NCBI RefSeq assembly: GCF_039543225.1
Contig: NZ_BAABJI010000001.1
Location: forward strand, 213,193-277,192
Direction: 5' to 3'
Length of the DNA stretch: 64,000 bases
From: Mucilaginibacter defluvii
GTDB lineage: Bacteria; Bacteroidota; Bacteroidia; Sphingobacteriales; Sphingobacteriaceae
This document shows, in pieces, positions 16,589-25,586 of the stretch. Position 1 is the first letter of the stretch; each line of letters begins with the position of its first letter. A program made the position numbers and the translations under genes. The notes under the pieces were generated by a model. That model worked only from the letters and a program-made list of their open reading frames with translations, was not told the DNA's origin and searched no databases.

Positions 16589-18217
16589 TTAATAACCTGG
16601 GTTTTGCGTTAGATTTTGGTTTAAACCTATTTCATACTGCGGTATAGGATATAACTCACGGCCTGTTGGGATAGTAACATTATAAACTTCCTGTATGAAA
16701 GCGGTTGCAACACCAGCCCTGCGCAAATTATAAAAGGTTGAGTATTCGCCCGAAAGCTCATGGCGATATTCATGGTAAACCATTTGCAATGGGTCTGTAA
16801 TAGTTTTGCCTTCGCTAATGAAGGTAGCAGGCGCGCTGCCGCCAAATGCCCTGTCACGCACACGTTTTAACGTGGTAAGGCCTCCTGCTGCATCGCCGGT
16901 ACGTATCTGGCACTCTGCCTTGCTCAATAATACTTCGGCATAACGTAATAATATCTGGTTTTGAGCGCCAAAGATTGTACCATCGCCTGAGTTACCGTTA
17001 AGTGTTGGGTCGCGCCACATCTTTTCGTTATAATAACCGCTACGCAGCTGTGTATTATCAGAACCCACCCACGGGCGGGCTATTGTACCGCAGGTGTTAA
17101 TAATTTTGCCGTCAGTGCCGGTATATTTTAGTTTTGTTGCTGCATCGGTGCTGTTAAAGCCTGCAATAACCAGCGGGTATGATTTTATACCGCCGCGTGC
17201 TTTAATGCCAGGACTTGGGTTTTCGTCACCTGGGCCAATCACCGTGGCTACTTTACGCAGGTCACCAGCCTGGAAACCATCATATAAGCCTTTGTTAGCA
17301 TAATCATAACCAAAGTTTGATACCTCTTCAGGCATACCAAATGAACCTATCCAAGCAACCTCGTTACTTCCGCCCCAGCTTTGGGTACCTGCTACTATAA
17401 ACTGAACCTCGAAAAGCGATTCGGCGTTGTTTTCCTTATCATATTCATGCACGTCAATAAAGTTTGGCAGCAGTGAATATTTTCCTTCAATCTGGTTAAA
17501 GCTTGCAAGCGCTTCGCTATACTTTTTAAGCCACATTTGGGCGCCGCCCAGGTAACCTAAGGCAGCGCCTTTTGTTGCGCGGCCCAATTCACTGGCCTCA
17601 TACTCTTCACGCCATGGTAGTAGATTAACTGCTTGCTTTAAATCGCTTTCAACTTGTGCAAAAACCTCGTCCTGGCTGCTGCGCGGGCGTAAACCATCAT
17701 TAACGCCGGTGGTTAGTTCTAACGGTACGCCGCCAAAACTTGCTGCCAGATAATAGTAGGTCATACCGCGTAAGAAGTAAATTTCGCCGGTTAAACGGTT
17801 AGCAAGCGCCTCCGTTAAAATGCCATTATCTTTCATCTTGGCGATGATTGGCAGAGCCGAATTTGCGCGGGCTATACCAATGTATGCGCGTTGCCAAAAT
17901 ACCTGTATAGCGCCAAAGGTAGCCGGTATGGAGTAGGTGTTGTAAAAACGGTCGTTACCCCAGTTAAAAAAGTCGTGCGTTTGAAAGTTGGCATAATACC
18001 AGAGTGATTTTTTCATCAAATCAGCATTCTGGTAAGTATCGTAAATTGCGTTTACTAAGGCTATACCATCTGCCGGTTTATCAAATAACGACTGCTCGGT
18101 AGGATTAGATGAATCCCGCTGATCGAGGAAACCTTTCTGGCAGCTCAGGGGCAGCATCACTGCAAAAGCTGCCGAAACTGTGTAAATATATCTTTTGATT
18201 TTTATAGTCATTTTCAT
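16589..18217 (-). CDS. susD: RagB/SusD family nutrient-binding lipoprotein
   Basis: The product is 542 residues. A lipoprotein signal (VMLPLSCQKGFLDQ) precedes a SusD-like helical TPR scaffold (residues ~90-260, FLRGMTYYYLAASFGGVPL) and the typical C-terminal RagB/SusD end (ELYPIPQYEIGLNQNLTQNPGY). SusD homologues sit on the cell surface as a lid over the SusC barrel and bind the imported ligand. It begins 14 bases after susC and is surely co-transcribed. No glycoside hydrolase, peptidase or regulator is adjacent, so the ligand cannot be inferred. Confidence 0.95.
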   Translation of the reverse strand: MKMTIKIKRYIYTVSAAFAVMLPLSCQKGFLDQRDSSNPTEQSLFDKPADGIALVNAIYDTYQNADLMKKSLWYYANFQTHDFFNWGNDRFYNTYSIPATFGAIQVFWQRAYIGIARANSALPIIAKMKDNGILTEALANRLTGEIYFLRGMTYYYLAASFGGVPLELTTGVNDGLRPRSSQDEVFAQVESDLKQAVNLLPWREEYEASELGRATKGAALGYLGGAQMWLKKYSEALASFNQIEGKYSLLPNFIDVHEYDKENNAESLFEVQFIVAGTQSWGGSNEVAWIGSFGMPEEVSNFGYDYANKGLYDGFQAGDLRKVATVIGPGDENPSPGIKARGGIKSYPLVIAGFNSTDAATKLKYTGTDGKIINTCGTIARPWVGSDNTQLRSGYYNEKMWRDPTLNGNSGDGTIFGAQNQILLRYAEVLLSKAECQIRTGDAAGGLTTLKRVRDRAFGGSAPATFISEGKTITDPLQMVYHEYRHELSGEYSTFYNLRRAGVATAFIQEVYNVTIPTGRELYPIPQYEIGLNQNLTQNPGY

Positions 18218-18231
18218 CTTGAAGCCTCCAC

Positions 18232-21200
18232 TTAAAAGGTTACGTTAATGCCCAATGTATAATATCTTGAAAGCGGGTATGTGCCTGCATCCAAACCGGC
18301 AACGGTAGGGCCTTGTATTTGATTGTTAGGATTGTTAGTATCCGTACCAACAGGCTGGCCAATTTCCGGATCAAGACCGGTGTACTTGGTAATGGTAAAT
18401 ATGTTTTGTGCGGATAATGCAAGCCTTACTTTGCTCACCCTTAGCCTTTTTGCCAATTCTCCGGGGAATGTATAGCCCAGTGTTACGTTACGCAAACGTA
18501 AATAGCTGCCATTTTCAACATATACGCTTGATGGTACGTTATTGGCGCTGATATCATCGTTGTAATTCACGCGGGCGTAACGGTTTGACGGGTTAGTAGG
18601 CGTCCAGCGGTTTTCGTAGTAATTTACGCTAACATTTTGTACACCAACAAATGGTGAAGCCTGGAAGCTCTCGAGGCTGCGGGCTGCATAGTTAAATATT
18701 TTGTTACCATAGCTGCCGTAAAAGAAGGCGTTAAAGTCAAAAGCTTTGTAATTCAGATCGAGGTTAAAGCCACCGAAGAATTTAGGTAGCGGACTACCAA
18801 GACTAACGCGGTCATCGGCGGTGATCTCACCGTCGCCATTAACGTCCTTAAACTTTCTGTCGCCCGGTACAGTTGCCTGCGCACTTGTACCTTGGTAGTG
18901 CCCATCTGGTGCGTTAGCATCCAATGCGTCAATCTCCGCCTGTGTTTGGAATATACCTAAAGCTTGATAACCATAGAATTCACCAATGCCCTGACCAATG
19001 TAGGTGCGGCTAAATTCATTCCATCCGTTACCTGAAGCTGCAGTAAGCGTTGCGAAGTTTCTCACAAATGTAGAATTACGGTTTATGCTTAACAATTTGT
19101 TGCTAACGGTAGTTACGTTTAAGCCTATGCTATAATTGAAATCTGATGAAACCTGACGCTTGTAGTTTAAGGAAATTTCAAATCCTTCGTTACGAATGCT
19201 GCCTGCATTTTGTGCTTGTGTTGGTGTTCCTGATTGAGTTGGCGTGGGTACATCAAGCAAAAAGTCTTTTGAGTCTTTGCGGTAGTAGTCAACGGTTAAA
19301 CCTAAATCATTGTTCAGGAATGCCAGGTCAACACCGATATTAGTTTGGCGTGAAGTTTCCCATTTCAAATTCTGGTTATCCAAATTCAGAAATGCAAGGC
19401 CGGTTTGATATGAGCCTCCGAAAGGATAACCAACGTTGCTGCTTGAGGTAGCCGGGCCGCCTGAACCATAACGGGCGAGGAAAAGGAATGGGTTGATACC
19501 GGATTGGTTACCAACCTCGCCATAGCCTGCACGGAATTTCAGATCTGAGATGAAGTTAACATCTTTCAAAAAGTCTTCCTGTTTTACACGCCAGGCTAAT
19601 GAAGCTGATGGAAATATACCATACTGGTTACCGGTATAAAATTTTGACGAACCGTCACGTCTAACAGTAGCCGTTAATAAATATCTGTCATCAAACTTGT
19701 AGTTGATACGCCCGAATTGAGAGGCGAGGGTTGTAATAACCTGGTTACCAAATGCTACTAGATTTTTTACCTGGCTTAAATCGCGTATGGCGTTGCTTGG
19801 CAAATCGTTACCGTTACCGCCTATTGAGCGGAATGATGTTTTCTGCTCAGACACACCACCTACAAAGTCAATAGAATGTTTGCCGAATGTTTTGCTGTAA
19901 GAGATGGTATTCTCCCAAAGCCACTCATAAGTGTTACTTGAATTTTGTGAATAGGTGCTCAACGCGTTCAAGCTGGCTACGCCGTATTGTTGTTGCGAGC
20001 GTAAGTCAGAAGGTGTGAAATAATAACCTGAGTTATCTGAAGCATTGATACCCAGGTTGGTTTTTACTTTCAGGCCGTCAACAATGGTCGCCTCCAATGA
20101 AGTTGTGCTCAAAAAGTAGTTTCCCTGATTTTTGGTGTCCAGAGTCTCGATAAAATAAACTGGGTTATTCCAGCTGCGGGTATAAATGTTAACCGGGTTG
20201 TAATAACCGTAGTTGCCGTTGCCATCTTTTATCTGGTCGGTAAGCTTATTACCTGTTACGGTAGGTATTAGGGCCGCTAATTGCAACAGGTTACCGGTTC
20301 CGAATGGATTGGCGCTGTTTTGGCGTGAATACTTAAGGCTTGTATTAGCTTTGAGCCATTTAGTAGCGTTATAATCAACGTTAGTGCTTAAGTTTACACG
20401 TTTAAAGAACGAGCCCAGTACAATACCTTTTTGGTCAAAATAACCGGCTGAAAATGCAGTTTGAACCTTTTCGTTGCCGCCGCGTATAGCCAGGTTATAG
20501 TTTTGCCTTGAGCCGGTACGGTAAACTGCATCCTGCCAGTCGGCGTTTATAAGTGATGCCGGATCGCTCCACTCAGGTAGTTTGTTAATGGGCGTTTCGT
20601 TTGCAAGGGTTGCCCATTGCTGTGCGTTCAGTACATCGTAAGTTTTTGGTCGTGATTGAATTGAACCATTCAAATCAAGCGCTACCTGCACGCCATCCTT
20701 ACGGCCCTTTTTAGTGGTAATGATAACTACACCATTAGCTGCACGTACACCATAGATAGCGGTTGCTGATGCATCTTTCAATATATCCATTGTGGCAATA
20801 TCGTTCGGATTGATGTTGTTTAAACCACCGGTTATCGGGTATCCGTCAACTACATAAAGCGGGTCATTGTTTCTTAAGCTACCAACACCACGTATTTGTA
20901 CGCTCACGCTTGCACCCGGGGCGCCGTCATTATTGGTTACCTGTACACCTGCCGCGCGGCCCTGAAGGGCCTGGTCAAGCTGGGTAACAGGTACTTTTGC
21001 CACCTGGTCGGCACTAACCGAGCTTACCGAGCCGGTAAGATCCTTCCGCTGGGTGGTACCGTAGCCTACAACTACAATTTCCTGTAGCGACTGGCTGTTT
21101 GATAGCAGCGTTACGTTAATAGTGCTGCGATCATTAACCGGAATTTCCTGCGTGGCATAACCCACGTAGGTAACTACCAGTACCGCGCCATCGGGCACGT

Positions 21201-21417
21201 TCAGGCTGTAGGTACCGGTTGGTGTGGTGGTTGTACCTGCGGTACTGCCCTTTACGCGTACACTTGCGCCGGGTATTGGTCCTGCATTGTCAGAAACGGT
21301 ACCCGTAACGCGTTTGCCTTGGGCATGGGCGCTTAAAAAGGCGAAAGCAGTAAGTAACACAGACAGGTAAAGCCTGAGGCACTTACTGTTCCTGAAAAAC
21401 AGTAAATTTCTTTTCAT
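18232..21417 (-). CDS. susC: SusC/RagA family TonB-linked outer membrane protein
   Basis: The product is 1061 residues. A signal peptide ends at SAHAQ. A CarboxypepD_reg-like domain follows (RVTGTVSDNAGPIPGASV, 33-110), then the SusC-specific segment ending EIVVVGYGTTQRKDLTGSVSSV, which contains the TonB-box region. The plug holds LQGRAAGVQV, LYVVDGYPI and ATAIYGVRAANGVVIITTKKG, before a 22-strand type barrel to the C-terminal LGINVTF. It imports a ligand across the outer membrane with energy from TonB/ExbBD. It is the first gene of a four-gene minus-strand unit and has a promoter-like box 48 bases upstream. Confidence 0.96.
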   Translation of the reverse strand: MKRNLLFFRNSKCLRLYLSVLLTAFAFLSAHAQGKRVTGTVSDNAGPIPGASVRVKGSTAGTTTTPTGTYSLNVPDGAVLVVTYVGYATQEIPVNDRSTINVTLLSNSQSLQEIVVVGYGTTQRKDLTGSVSSVSADQVAKVPVTQLDQALQGRAAGVQVTNNDGAPGASVSVQIRGVGSLRNNDPLYVVDGYPITGGLNNINPNDIATMDILKDASATAIYGVRAANGVVIITTKKGRKDGVQVALDLNGSIQSRPKTYDVLNAQQWATLANETPINKLPEWSDPASLINADWQDAVYRTGSRQNYNLAIRGGNEKVQTAFSAGYFDQKGIVLGSFFKRVNLSTNVDYNATKWLKANTSLKYSRQNSANPFGTGNLLQLAALIPTVTGNKLTDQIKDGNGNYGYYNPVNIYTRSWNNPVYFIETLDTKNQGNYFLSTTSLEATIVDGLKVKTNLGINASDNSGYYFTPSDLRSQQQYGVASLNALSTYSQNSSNTYEWLWENTISYSKTFGKHSIDFVGGVSEQKTSFRSIGGNGNDLPSNAIRDLSQVKNLVAFGNQVITTLASQFGRINYKFDDRYLLTATVRRDGSSKFYTGNQYGIFPSASLAWRVKQEDFLKDVNFISDLKFRAGYGEVGNQSGINPFLFLARYGSGGPATSSSNVGYPFGGSYQTGLAFLNLDNQNLKWETSRQTNIGVDLAFLNNDLGLTVDYYRKDSKDFLLDVPTPTQSGTPTQAQNAGSIRNEGFEISLNYKRQVSSDFNYSIGLNVTTVSNKLLSINRNSTFVRNFATLTAASGNGWNEFSRTYIGQGIGEFYGYQALGIFQTQAEIDALDANAPDGHYQGTSAQATVPGDRKFKDVNGDGEITADDRVSLGSPLPKFFGGFNLDLNYKAFDFNAFFYGSYGNKIFNYAARSLESFQASPFVGVQNVSVNYYENRWTPTNPSNRYARVNYNDDISANNVPSSVYVENGSYLRLRNVTLGYTFPGELAKRLRVSKVRLALSAQNIFTITKYTGLDPEIGQPVGTDTNNPNNQIQGPTVAGLDAGTYPLSRYYTLGINVTF

Positions 21418-21464
21418 GTGACTGTAATTTGATTAGAGAACTGGTTTATAATAATTGTATAAAA

Positions 21465-21472
21465 CAAATTTA
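21465..21472 (-). promoter_or_regulatory. Putative -7 box of the susC operon promoter
   Basis: On the minus strand the bases read TAAATTTG, an exact TAnnTTTG match 48 bases upstream of the susC ATG. No clear TTTG -33 element is visible. Confidence 0.5.
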
Positions 21473-21746
21473 ACAGACGGTACTACTGCGGTATAGTATT
21501 AAATTACCATTTTTCGATGCTTTTTAATCGCTTTCAGGGCAAAATGTACGGATTTTAGAAATTTCTGCAATCGATGCCAAAAACCGCTTGATAATTGTCT
21601 GTTCAACAAATAATAATGGTTACGGCCATGTTGAGGCTTATTTTATACGTATAATCTTATAAGTATAAGCTAATGCTAAAAAGCATTACATCAACCAATA
21701 CTTATTTATCAATTGTTTATATTCGCCATTCCAAATATCTGTCTGC
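21473..21746. other. Divergent susC-aroE intergenic region with clustered palindromes
   Basis: This AT-rich region has no plausible gene. It contains three adjacent dyad elements: a perfect 12-base palindrome TTATACGTATAA (21643-21654), the imperfect dyad CTTATAAGTATAAG (21656-21669), and TAATGC/GCATTA arms around a six-base loop (21671-21688). These are candidate operator sites for aroE or the susC unit, or one folded leader. A TATATTCG box near 21718-21725 resembles a weak -7 element for aroE. Regulation is inferred only. Confidence 0.55.
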
Positions 21747-22547
21747 ATGAAAAAATACGGGCTTATAGGATACCCGCTTTCCCATTCGTTTTCAAAAAAA
21801 TATTTTACTGAAAAGTTTGAGCGCGAAGGTATAACCGATTGTGTTTACGAATTATATCCCATTGAGTCCATCAGTAATTTCAATGCCTTTTTGCACCAGC
21901 ATCCTGACCTGTGCGGCCTTAACGTTACCATACCTTATAAGGTGGATGTTATGCAATATATTGACTGGCTGAATACTGAAGCCAAGCATGTCGGCGCAGT
22001 AAACACTATCCGTATTGACAAGGAGTCGCCGGTATCGGTAGCGTTTCAGGGTGAAGTAGGTTTTGGCGGCGATGATTTTAGGCTGGAAGGCTTCAATACC
22101 GATATATACGGGTTTGAGGAATCGCTAAAGCCATTGTTAAAATCGCGCCATAAAAGTGCTTTGGTACTCGGTAACGGCGGTGCGGCAAAAGCGGTTTTTT
22201 ATGTGCTCGATAAACTGGAGATCCCTTATAAAATAGTAACACGCCGCGAGCAACCCGGAACCATACTTTTTGAGCAGCTCACGCCCGAAATGGTAGCCGA
22301 AAATAAGCTTATCATCAATACAACACCTGTAGGTACATCGCCTAAGGTTGACGAGTGTCCGCCTATACCTTACGAGGCTATAAGTGATGATCATTTACTG
22401 TACGATCTGATATACAACCCCGAACAAACCCTTTTTATGCAAAAAGGAGCCGAAGCAGGCGCCACCGTGAAAAACGGCCACGAGATGCTGATATTGCAGG
22501 CAGAACGGGCATGGGTAATATGGAACTCAACCGAACGCTATCCATGA
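21747..22547 (+). CDS. aroE: Shikimate dehydrogenase
   Basis: The product is 266 residues. It reduces 3-dehydroshikimate to shikimate with NADPH in aromatic amino acid synthesis. The substrate-binding GYPLSHSFS (Ser12, Ser14), the catalytic Lys65 in NVTIPYK, the GFNTDIYGF aspartate segment and the NADP-loop LGNGGAAKAV are all present. A stretch of about 20 residues (DKESPVSVAFQG...DDF) before GFNTD is longer than in typical AroE and looks like a lineage insertion. The stop codon overlaps the gldD start as ATGA, pointing to translational coupling. Confidence 0.95.
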   Translation: MKKYGLIGYPLSHSFSKKYFTEKFEREGITDCVYELYPIESISNFNAFLHQHPDLCGLNVTIPYKVDVMQYIDWLNTEAKHVGAVNTIRIDKESPVSVAFQGEVGFGGDDFRLEGFNTDIYGFEESLKPLLKSRHKSALVLGNGGAAKAVFYVLDKLEIPYKIVTRREQPGTILFEQLTPEMVAENKLIINTTPVGTSPKVDECPPIPYEAISDDHLLYDLIYNPEQTLFMQKGAEAGATVKNGHEMLILQAERAWVIWNSTERYP

Positions 22548-23122
22548 GGATTATCGCACTAATAGTTGTATGGGCACTGTTGCTTTCTGCTTGCAGTAAC
22601 GAGGTCGATTATTCGCCAAAGCCGCGCGGATATTTCCGTATTTATTACCCGGAAAAAGTGTACCGCCAGTATAACGAGGGCTGCCCATACAGTTTTCAGT
22701 ACCCGGTGTATGCAGATATAATTGCTGACCCCAAAGCCGTTAACAAAAGCTGCTGGATCAACCTGAACTTTAAACAGTTTAACGGTATACTGCACTTGAG
22801 CTACCAACCTGTAACCTCAAAAAAGATTTTTAACGAGTTGGTTGAGGATGCGCATACCTTTGCTTTTAAGCATACGATTAAGGCAACATCTATTGATGAA
22901 GGATATATCAACTATCCCGACCGGAACGTTTACGGCCTGTATTATACCATTGATGGTAACGCGGCTTCATCCATCCAGTTTTTTTTAACGGATAGTACCA
23001 AACATTACCTGCGCGGTGCACTGTATTTTAGCAATGAGCCCCGGCTCGACTCGATACAGCCTGTGCTCGATTTTGTGAAGCAGGATGTTGATATGATGAT
23101 CAAAAGCTTTAGGTGGAAATAA
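22544..23122 (+). CDS. gldD: Gliding motility lipoprotein GldD
   Basis: The product is 192 residues using the ATG that overlaps the aroE stop. Upstream in-frame ATGs at 22511 and 22520 would put an extra tail before the signal peptide. The start MRIIALIVVWALLLSAC is a lipoprotein signal. The next part, YSPKPRGYFRIYYPEKVYR, matches the conserved GldD N-terminal region, and the rest is a compact alpha/beta domain. In Flavobacterium johnsoniae GldD is required for gliding and for the type IX secretion machinery. Only one such component is in this window, besides a RemB-like gene at 39.6 kb. Confidence 0.9.
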   Translation: MRIIALIVVWALLLSACSNEVDYSPKPRGYFRIYYPEKVYRQYNEGCPYSFQYPVYADIIADPKAVNKSCWINLNFKQFNGILHLSYQPVTSKKIFNELVEDAHTFAFKHTIKATSIDEGYINYPDRNVYGLYYTIDGNAASSIQFFLTDSTKHYLRGALYFSNEPRLDSIQPVLDFVKQDVDMMIKSFRWK

Positions 23123-23185
23123 CCGATGCTTTATTCTCCCCGTCAAAATTTACTATTTACAGCAACCTTTTCAGGCTAATTTAAA

Positions 23186-23193
23186 TACTTTTG
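23186..23193 (+). promoter_or_regulatory. Putative -7 box of the MBL-fold hydrolase promoter
   Basis: TACTTTTG is an exact TAnnTTTG match whose last base is only 5 bases before the ATG at 23199. If functional, the mRNA would have almost no leader. Confidence 0.5.
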
Positions 23194-23198
23194 CTGGC

Positions 23199-23840
23199 AT
23201 GGCTAAAGTTGAGGTTTTTGTAAATAACCCGTTTCAGGAAAATACGCATCTGTTATATGATGATAGCGGTGAGTGTGCCATTATAGATCCGGGCATGTAT
23301 ACAGGTACAGAACAAAATGCGGTGGTAAATTATATTGCCGAAAATAACCTGAAACCGGTACTGTTGCTAAACACCCATTGCCATATTGACCATGTGCTGG
23401 GCAATAAGTTTGTGTTTGATCAATATGGTTTAAAGCCTAAATTTCATATTGGCGAGAGCGTGGTACTTGACCATGCGCCGGTTAGCGCGCAGCAAATGGG
23501 CTTCCGTTATGATAATTCACCCTTGCCTGATGAGTATCTGCCTGAAAGCGGCACCATCACGTTTGGTAATACTACGCTTGAATTGATATTCGCGCCCGGC
23601 CACTCGCCTGCGCATTTATGTTTTTACGATAAGAAGGATGGGATACTGATAGGGGGCGATGTGCTTTTCAGGGGTAGCATTGGCCGTACCGACCTGCCGG
23701 GCGGTAACCATGCGGAGCTATTAAAAAACATTCGCGAAAAACTTTTTACCCTGCCTGATGATTGTACGGTATACCCGGGTCACGGGCCCGAAACAACCAT
23801 AGGGTTTGAAAAGCATTACAATCCCTTTTTTAACGATTAA
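23199..23840 (+). CDS. MBL-fold metallohydrolase (glyoxalase II-like)
   Basis: The product is 213 residues. The metal-binding signature HxHxDH is present at residues 60-65 (THCHIDH), with APGHSPAHLCFY and the C-terminal YPGHGPETTIGFEK contributing the further histidines. Overall length is that of short GloB-like hydrolases, which lack the C-terminal glutathione-binding domain of classical glyoxalase II. A role as a thioester hydrolase is plausible, but the substrate is not shown. It lies between gldD and a lipoprotein-transport permease and probably has its own promoter. Confidence 0.9.
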   Translation: MAKVEVFVNNPFQENTHLLYDDSGECAIIDPGMYTGTEQNAVVNYIAENNLKPVLLLNTHCHIDHVLGNKFVFDQYGLKPKFHIGESVVLDHAPVSAQQMGFRYDNSPLPDEYLPESGTITFGNTTLELIFAPGHSPAHLCFYDKKDGILIGGDVLFRGSIGRTDLPGGNHAELLKNIREKLFTLPDDCTVYPGHGPETTIGFEKHYNPFFND

Positions 23841-23864
23841 TTAGTTTAACACTGCTGTAATAAA

Positions 23865-25091
23865 TTGAATACCTCGGTATACATAGCCAAACGCTACCTT
23901 TTTTCACGGAAGAAGGTTCATGCCATCAATATCATATCAGGCATATCCATGCTTGGGGTATTTGTGGGCAGCGCGGCTTTGATCATTATCATGTCGGTAT
24001 TTAACGGGTTTGAAAAGGTGATTTTGAACCTATACAGCAATTTTAGTCCGGAGTTGAAGATTGAAGCCAAACTGGGCAAAACATTTAACCCCGACACCAT
24101 ACACTTTAACGAATTGCAGAAGGATCCGCGGGTATTCTCTTACACCCGTGTGTTGCAGGAGAAAGCCTTGCTTCGGTATGGCACCAAGCAGTTCATCGGC
24201 ACCTTAAAAGGGGTTAGCACCGACTTCTTAAAAAATACCGACCTGGATAGCACCATCTTATCCGGATCATTTACCTTGCGGATGGACGGACGTGATTATG
24301 CCGTAATTGGTACCACAATACAGGCCAGCCTCGGCGTAAATGTTTATGATCCCAACGCTAACCTGCAGATATATTCGCCACGGCGTAACGCAAGCGCGGC
24401 GGCTAATCCGCTTAATGAGTTTGTGGTGCGTAATATAACTCCCTCGGGCGTGTTTGGCATACAGCAGGATTTTGATGACATCGTAGTTGTTCCGTTGGAT
24501 TTTGCCCGCGACTTGTTGGATGAGCCCCGGCAGGTATCGTCATTAGAAGTGAATTTTAAAAAGGGAACCAGCATCAATGCGGTGCAGGAGGAGTTAGAGG
24601 AAAAAATAGGCCGTAACTTTTATATAAAAAACCGGGCTCAGCAAAATACCGAATTATATAAAACGTTAAACTACGAACGGTGGTCGGTGTTTATGATATT
24701 GACCTTTGTACTGGTTATTGCTTTGTTTAATATTGTAGGCTCGTTAACCATGCTGGTTATTGACAAGAAAAAGGACATCGCCATACTTACCAGTTTAGGT
24801 GCCGGCAAACGGCTTATACAAGGCATTTTCTTTTTTGAGGGTATGATGATCTCGGTGGCCGGTTGCATTGCCGGATTGGCTATAGGGCTCATTTTTTGTA
24901 TATTACAGCAGCAGTACGGTTTGGTACGCATCAATGGCTCGTTAATGGTTATTGACGCTTATCCCGTAGATATCAAGGTTACAGATTTTGGCCTGGTATT
25001 TTTAACAGTGGTCATCATAGCGGTAATAGCCTCGGGCATAAGTGCCAGATTGAGTGTTAAAGGATTAAGTGAAATAAAACAGGATCTATAA
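23865..25091 (+). CDS. FtsX/LolC-E-like ABC transporter permease
   Basis: The product is 408 residues and begins with TTG; no better start lies nearby and MNTSVYIAKRYLFSRK is the usual beginning of this family. Membrane segments are at about residues 22-45, then after a large periplasmic MacB-PCD-type domain at about 275-300, 325-345 and 375-398. The arrangement of four helices with the periplasmic domain between the first two is that of LolC/LolE and MacB permeases. It probably helps release lipoproteins from the inner membrane, working with an ATPase encoded elsewhere. A small lipoprotein gene follows 7 bases later. Confidence 0.9.
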   Translation: MNTSVYIAKRYLFSRKKVHAINIISGISMLGVFVGSAALIIIMSVFNGFEKVILNLYSNFSPELKIEAKLGKTFNPDTIHFNELQKDPRVFSYTRVLQEKALLRYGTKQFIGTLKGVSTDFLKNTDLDSTILSGSFTLRMDGRDYAVIGTTIQASLGVNVYDPNANLQIYSPRRNASAAANPLNEFVVRNITPSGVFGIQQDFDDIVVVPLDFARDLLDEPRQVSSLEVNFKKGTSINAVQEELEEKIGRNFYIKNRAQQNTELYKTLNYERWSVFMILTFVLVIALFNIVGSLTMLVIDKKKDIAILTSLGAGKRLIQGIFFFEGMMISVAGCIAGLAIGLIFCILQQQYGLVRINGSLMVIDAYPVDIKVTDFGLVFLTVVIIAVIASGISARLSVKGLSEIKQDL

Positions 25092-25098
25092 ATAAAAG

Positions 25099-25473
25099 AT
25101 GCAATCATCATCTGTTAAATATGTTTTTTTGGTTTTGGCCATTTTGTTGACCGCGCTTGCATCATGCAGCGGCGATAAGCAGGATGGTAAACCGCATGTA
25201 TATAAGGGGCTTTACAGCTTTGGCCCCGAAATAAAGTCTTTCAGCGAATGCGGGCGCGAAAAGGAATTCTGGGTTACCGATAGCTCGGCGCAGTTAGAAC
25301 TGCAATACTCACAGCTAAACTTTGAAAAACCTTACGAGCCGGTATATGTGGAGGTTGAGGGTGTCAAGCTACCGTCGGACAAGGACGGGCTGGGCGCCGA
25401 GTACGATAGTACCCTCGTGGTGCGTAAACTTATCAGGATAACCAAGGTTATACCGCAGGATATTTGCCATTAA
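25099..25473 (+). CDS. Small lipoprotein of unknown function (NlpE C-terminal-like)
   Basis: The product is 124 residues. The signal peptide ends in a lipobox (LLTALASC). The mature part has YKGLYSFGPEIKSFSECGREKEFWV, which resembles the beginning of the OB-fold domain found at the C-terminus of NlpE and related proteins, followed by PYEPVYVEVEG. It is 7 bases behind the LolC/E-like permease and likely co-transcribed. The function is not known; an NlpE-like sensing role would be speculation. Confidence 0.75.
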   Translation: MQSSSVKYVFLVLAILLTALASCSGDKQDGKPHVYKGLYSFGPEIKSFSECGREKEFWVTDSSAQLELQYSQLNFEKPYEPVYVEVEGVKLPSDKDGLGAEYDSTLVVRKLIRITKVIPQDICH

Positions 25474-25514
25474 CGCCTGCGATCATTCATCTTTATTTAA
25501 ACGTTAAAACAAAA

Positions 25515-25546
25515 TTGGCAGCTTATGGCTTTTTACTATAGCTTTG
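25515..25546 (+). promoter_or_regulatory. Putative rbfA promoter
   Basis: TTGG (25515-25518), a 20-base spacer, then TAGCTTTG (25539-25546). This matches the Bacteroidota -33/-7 arrangement and lies about 40 bases before the rbfA ATG. Confidence 0.55.
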
Positions 25547-25586
25547 AGCTTTAACCATGCGGCTTCAGCCCTAACAACTTCTTATC

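Noticed and set aside
11531..21417. A classical polysaccharide utilisation locus
   Set aside because: There is a SusCD pair but no glycoside hydrolase, polysaccharide lyase, sulfatase or SusR/ECF/hybrid regulator next to it.
25099..25473. Calling the lipoprotein NlpE
   Set aside because: Only a short segment resembles the NlpE C-terminal domain; the N-terminal NlpE domain and its CxxC motif are missing.
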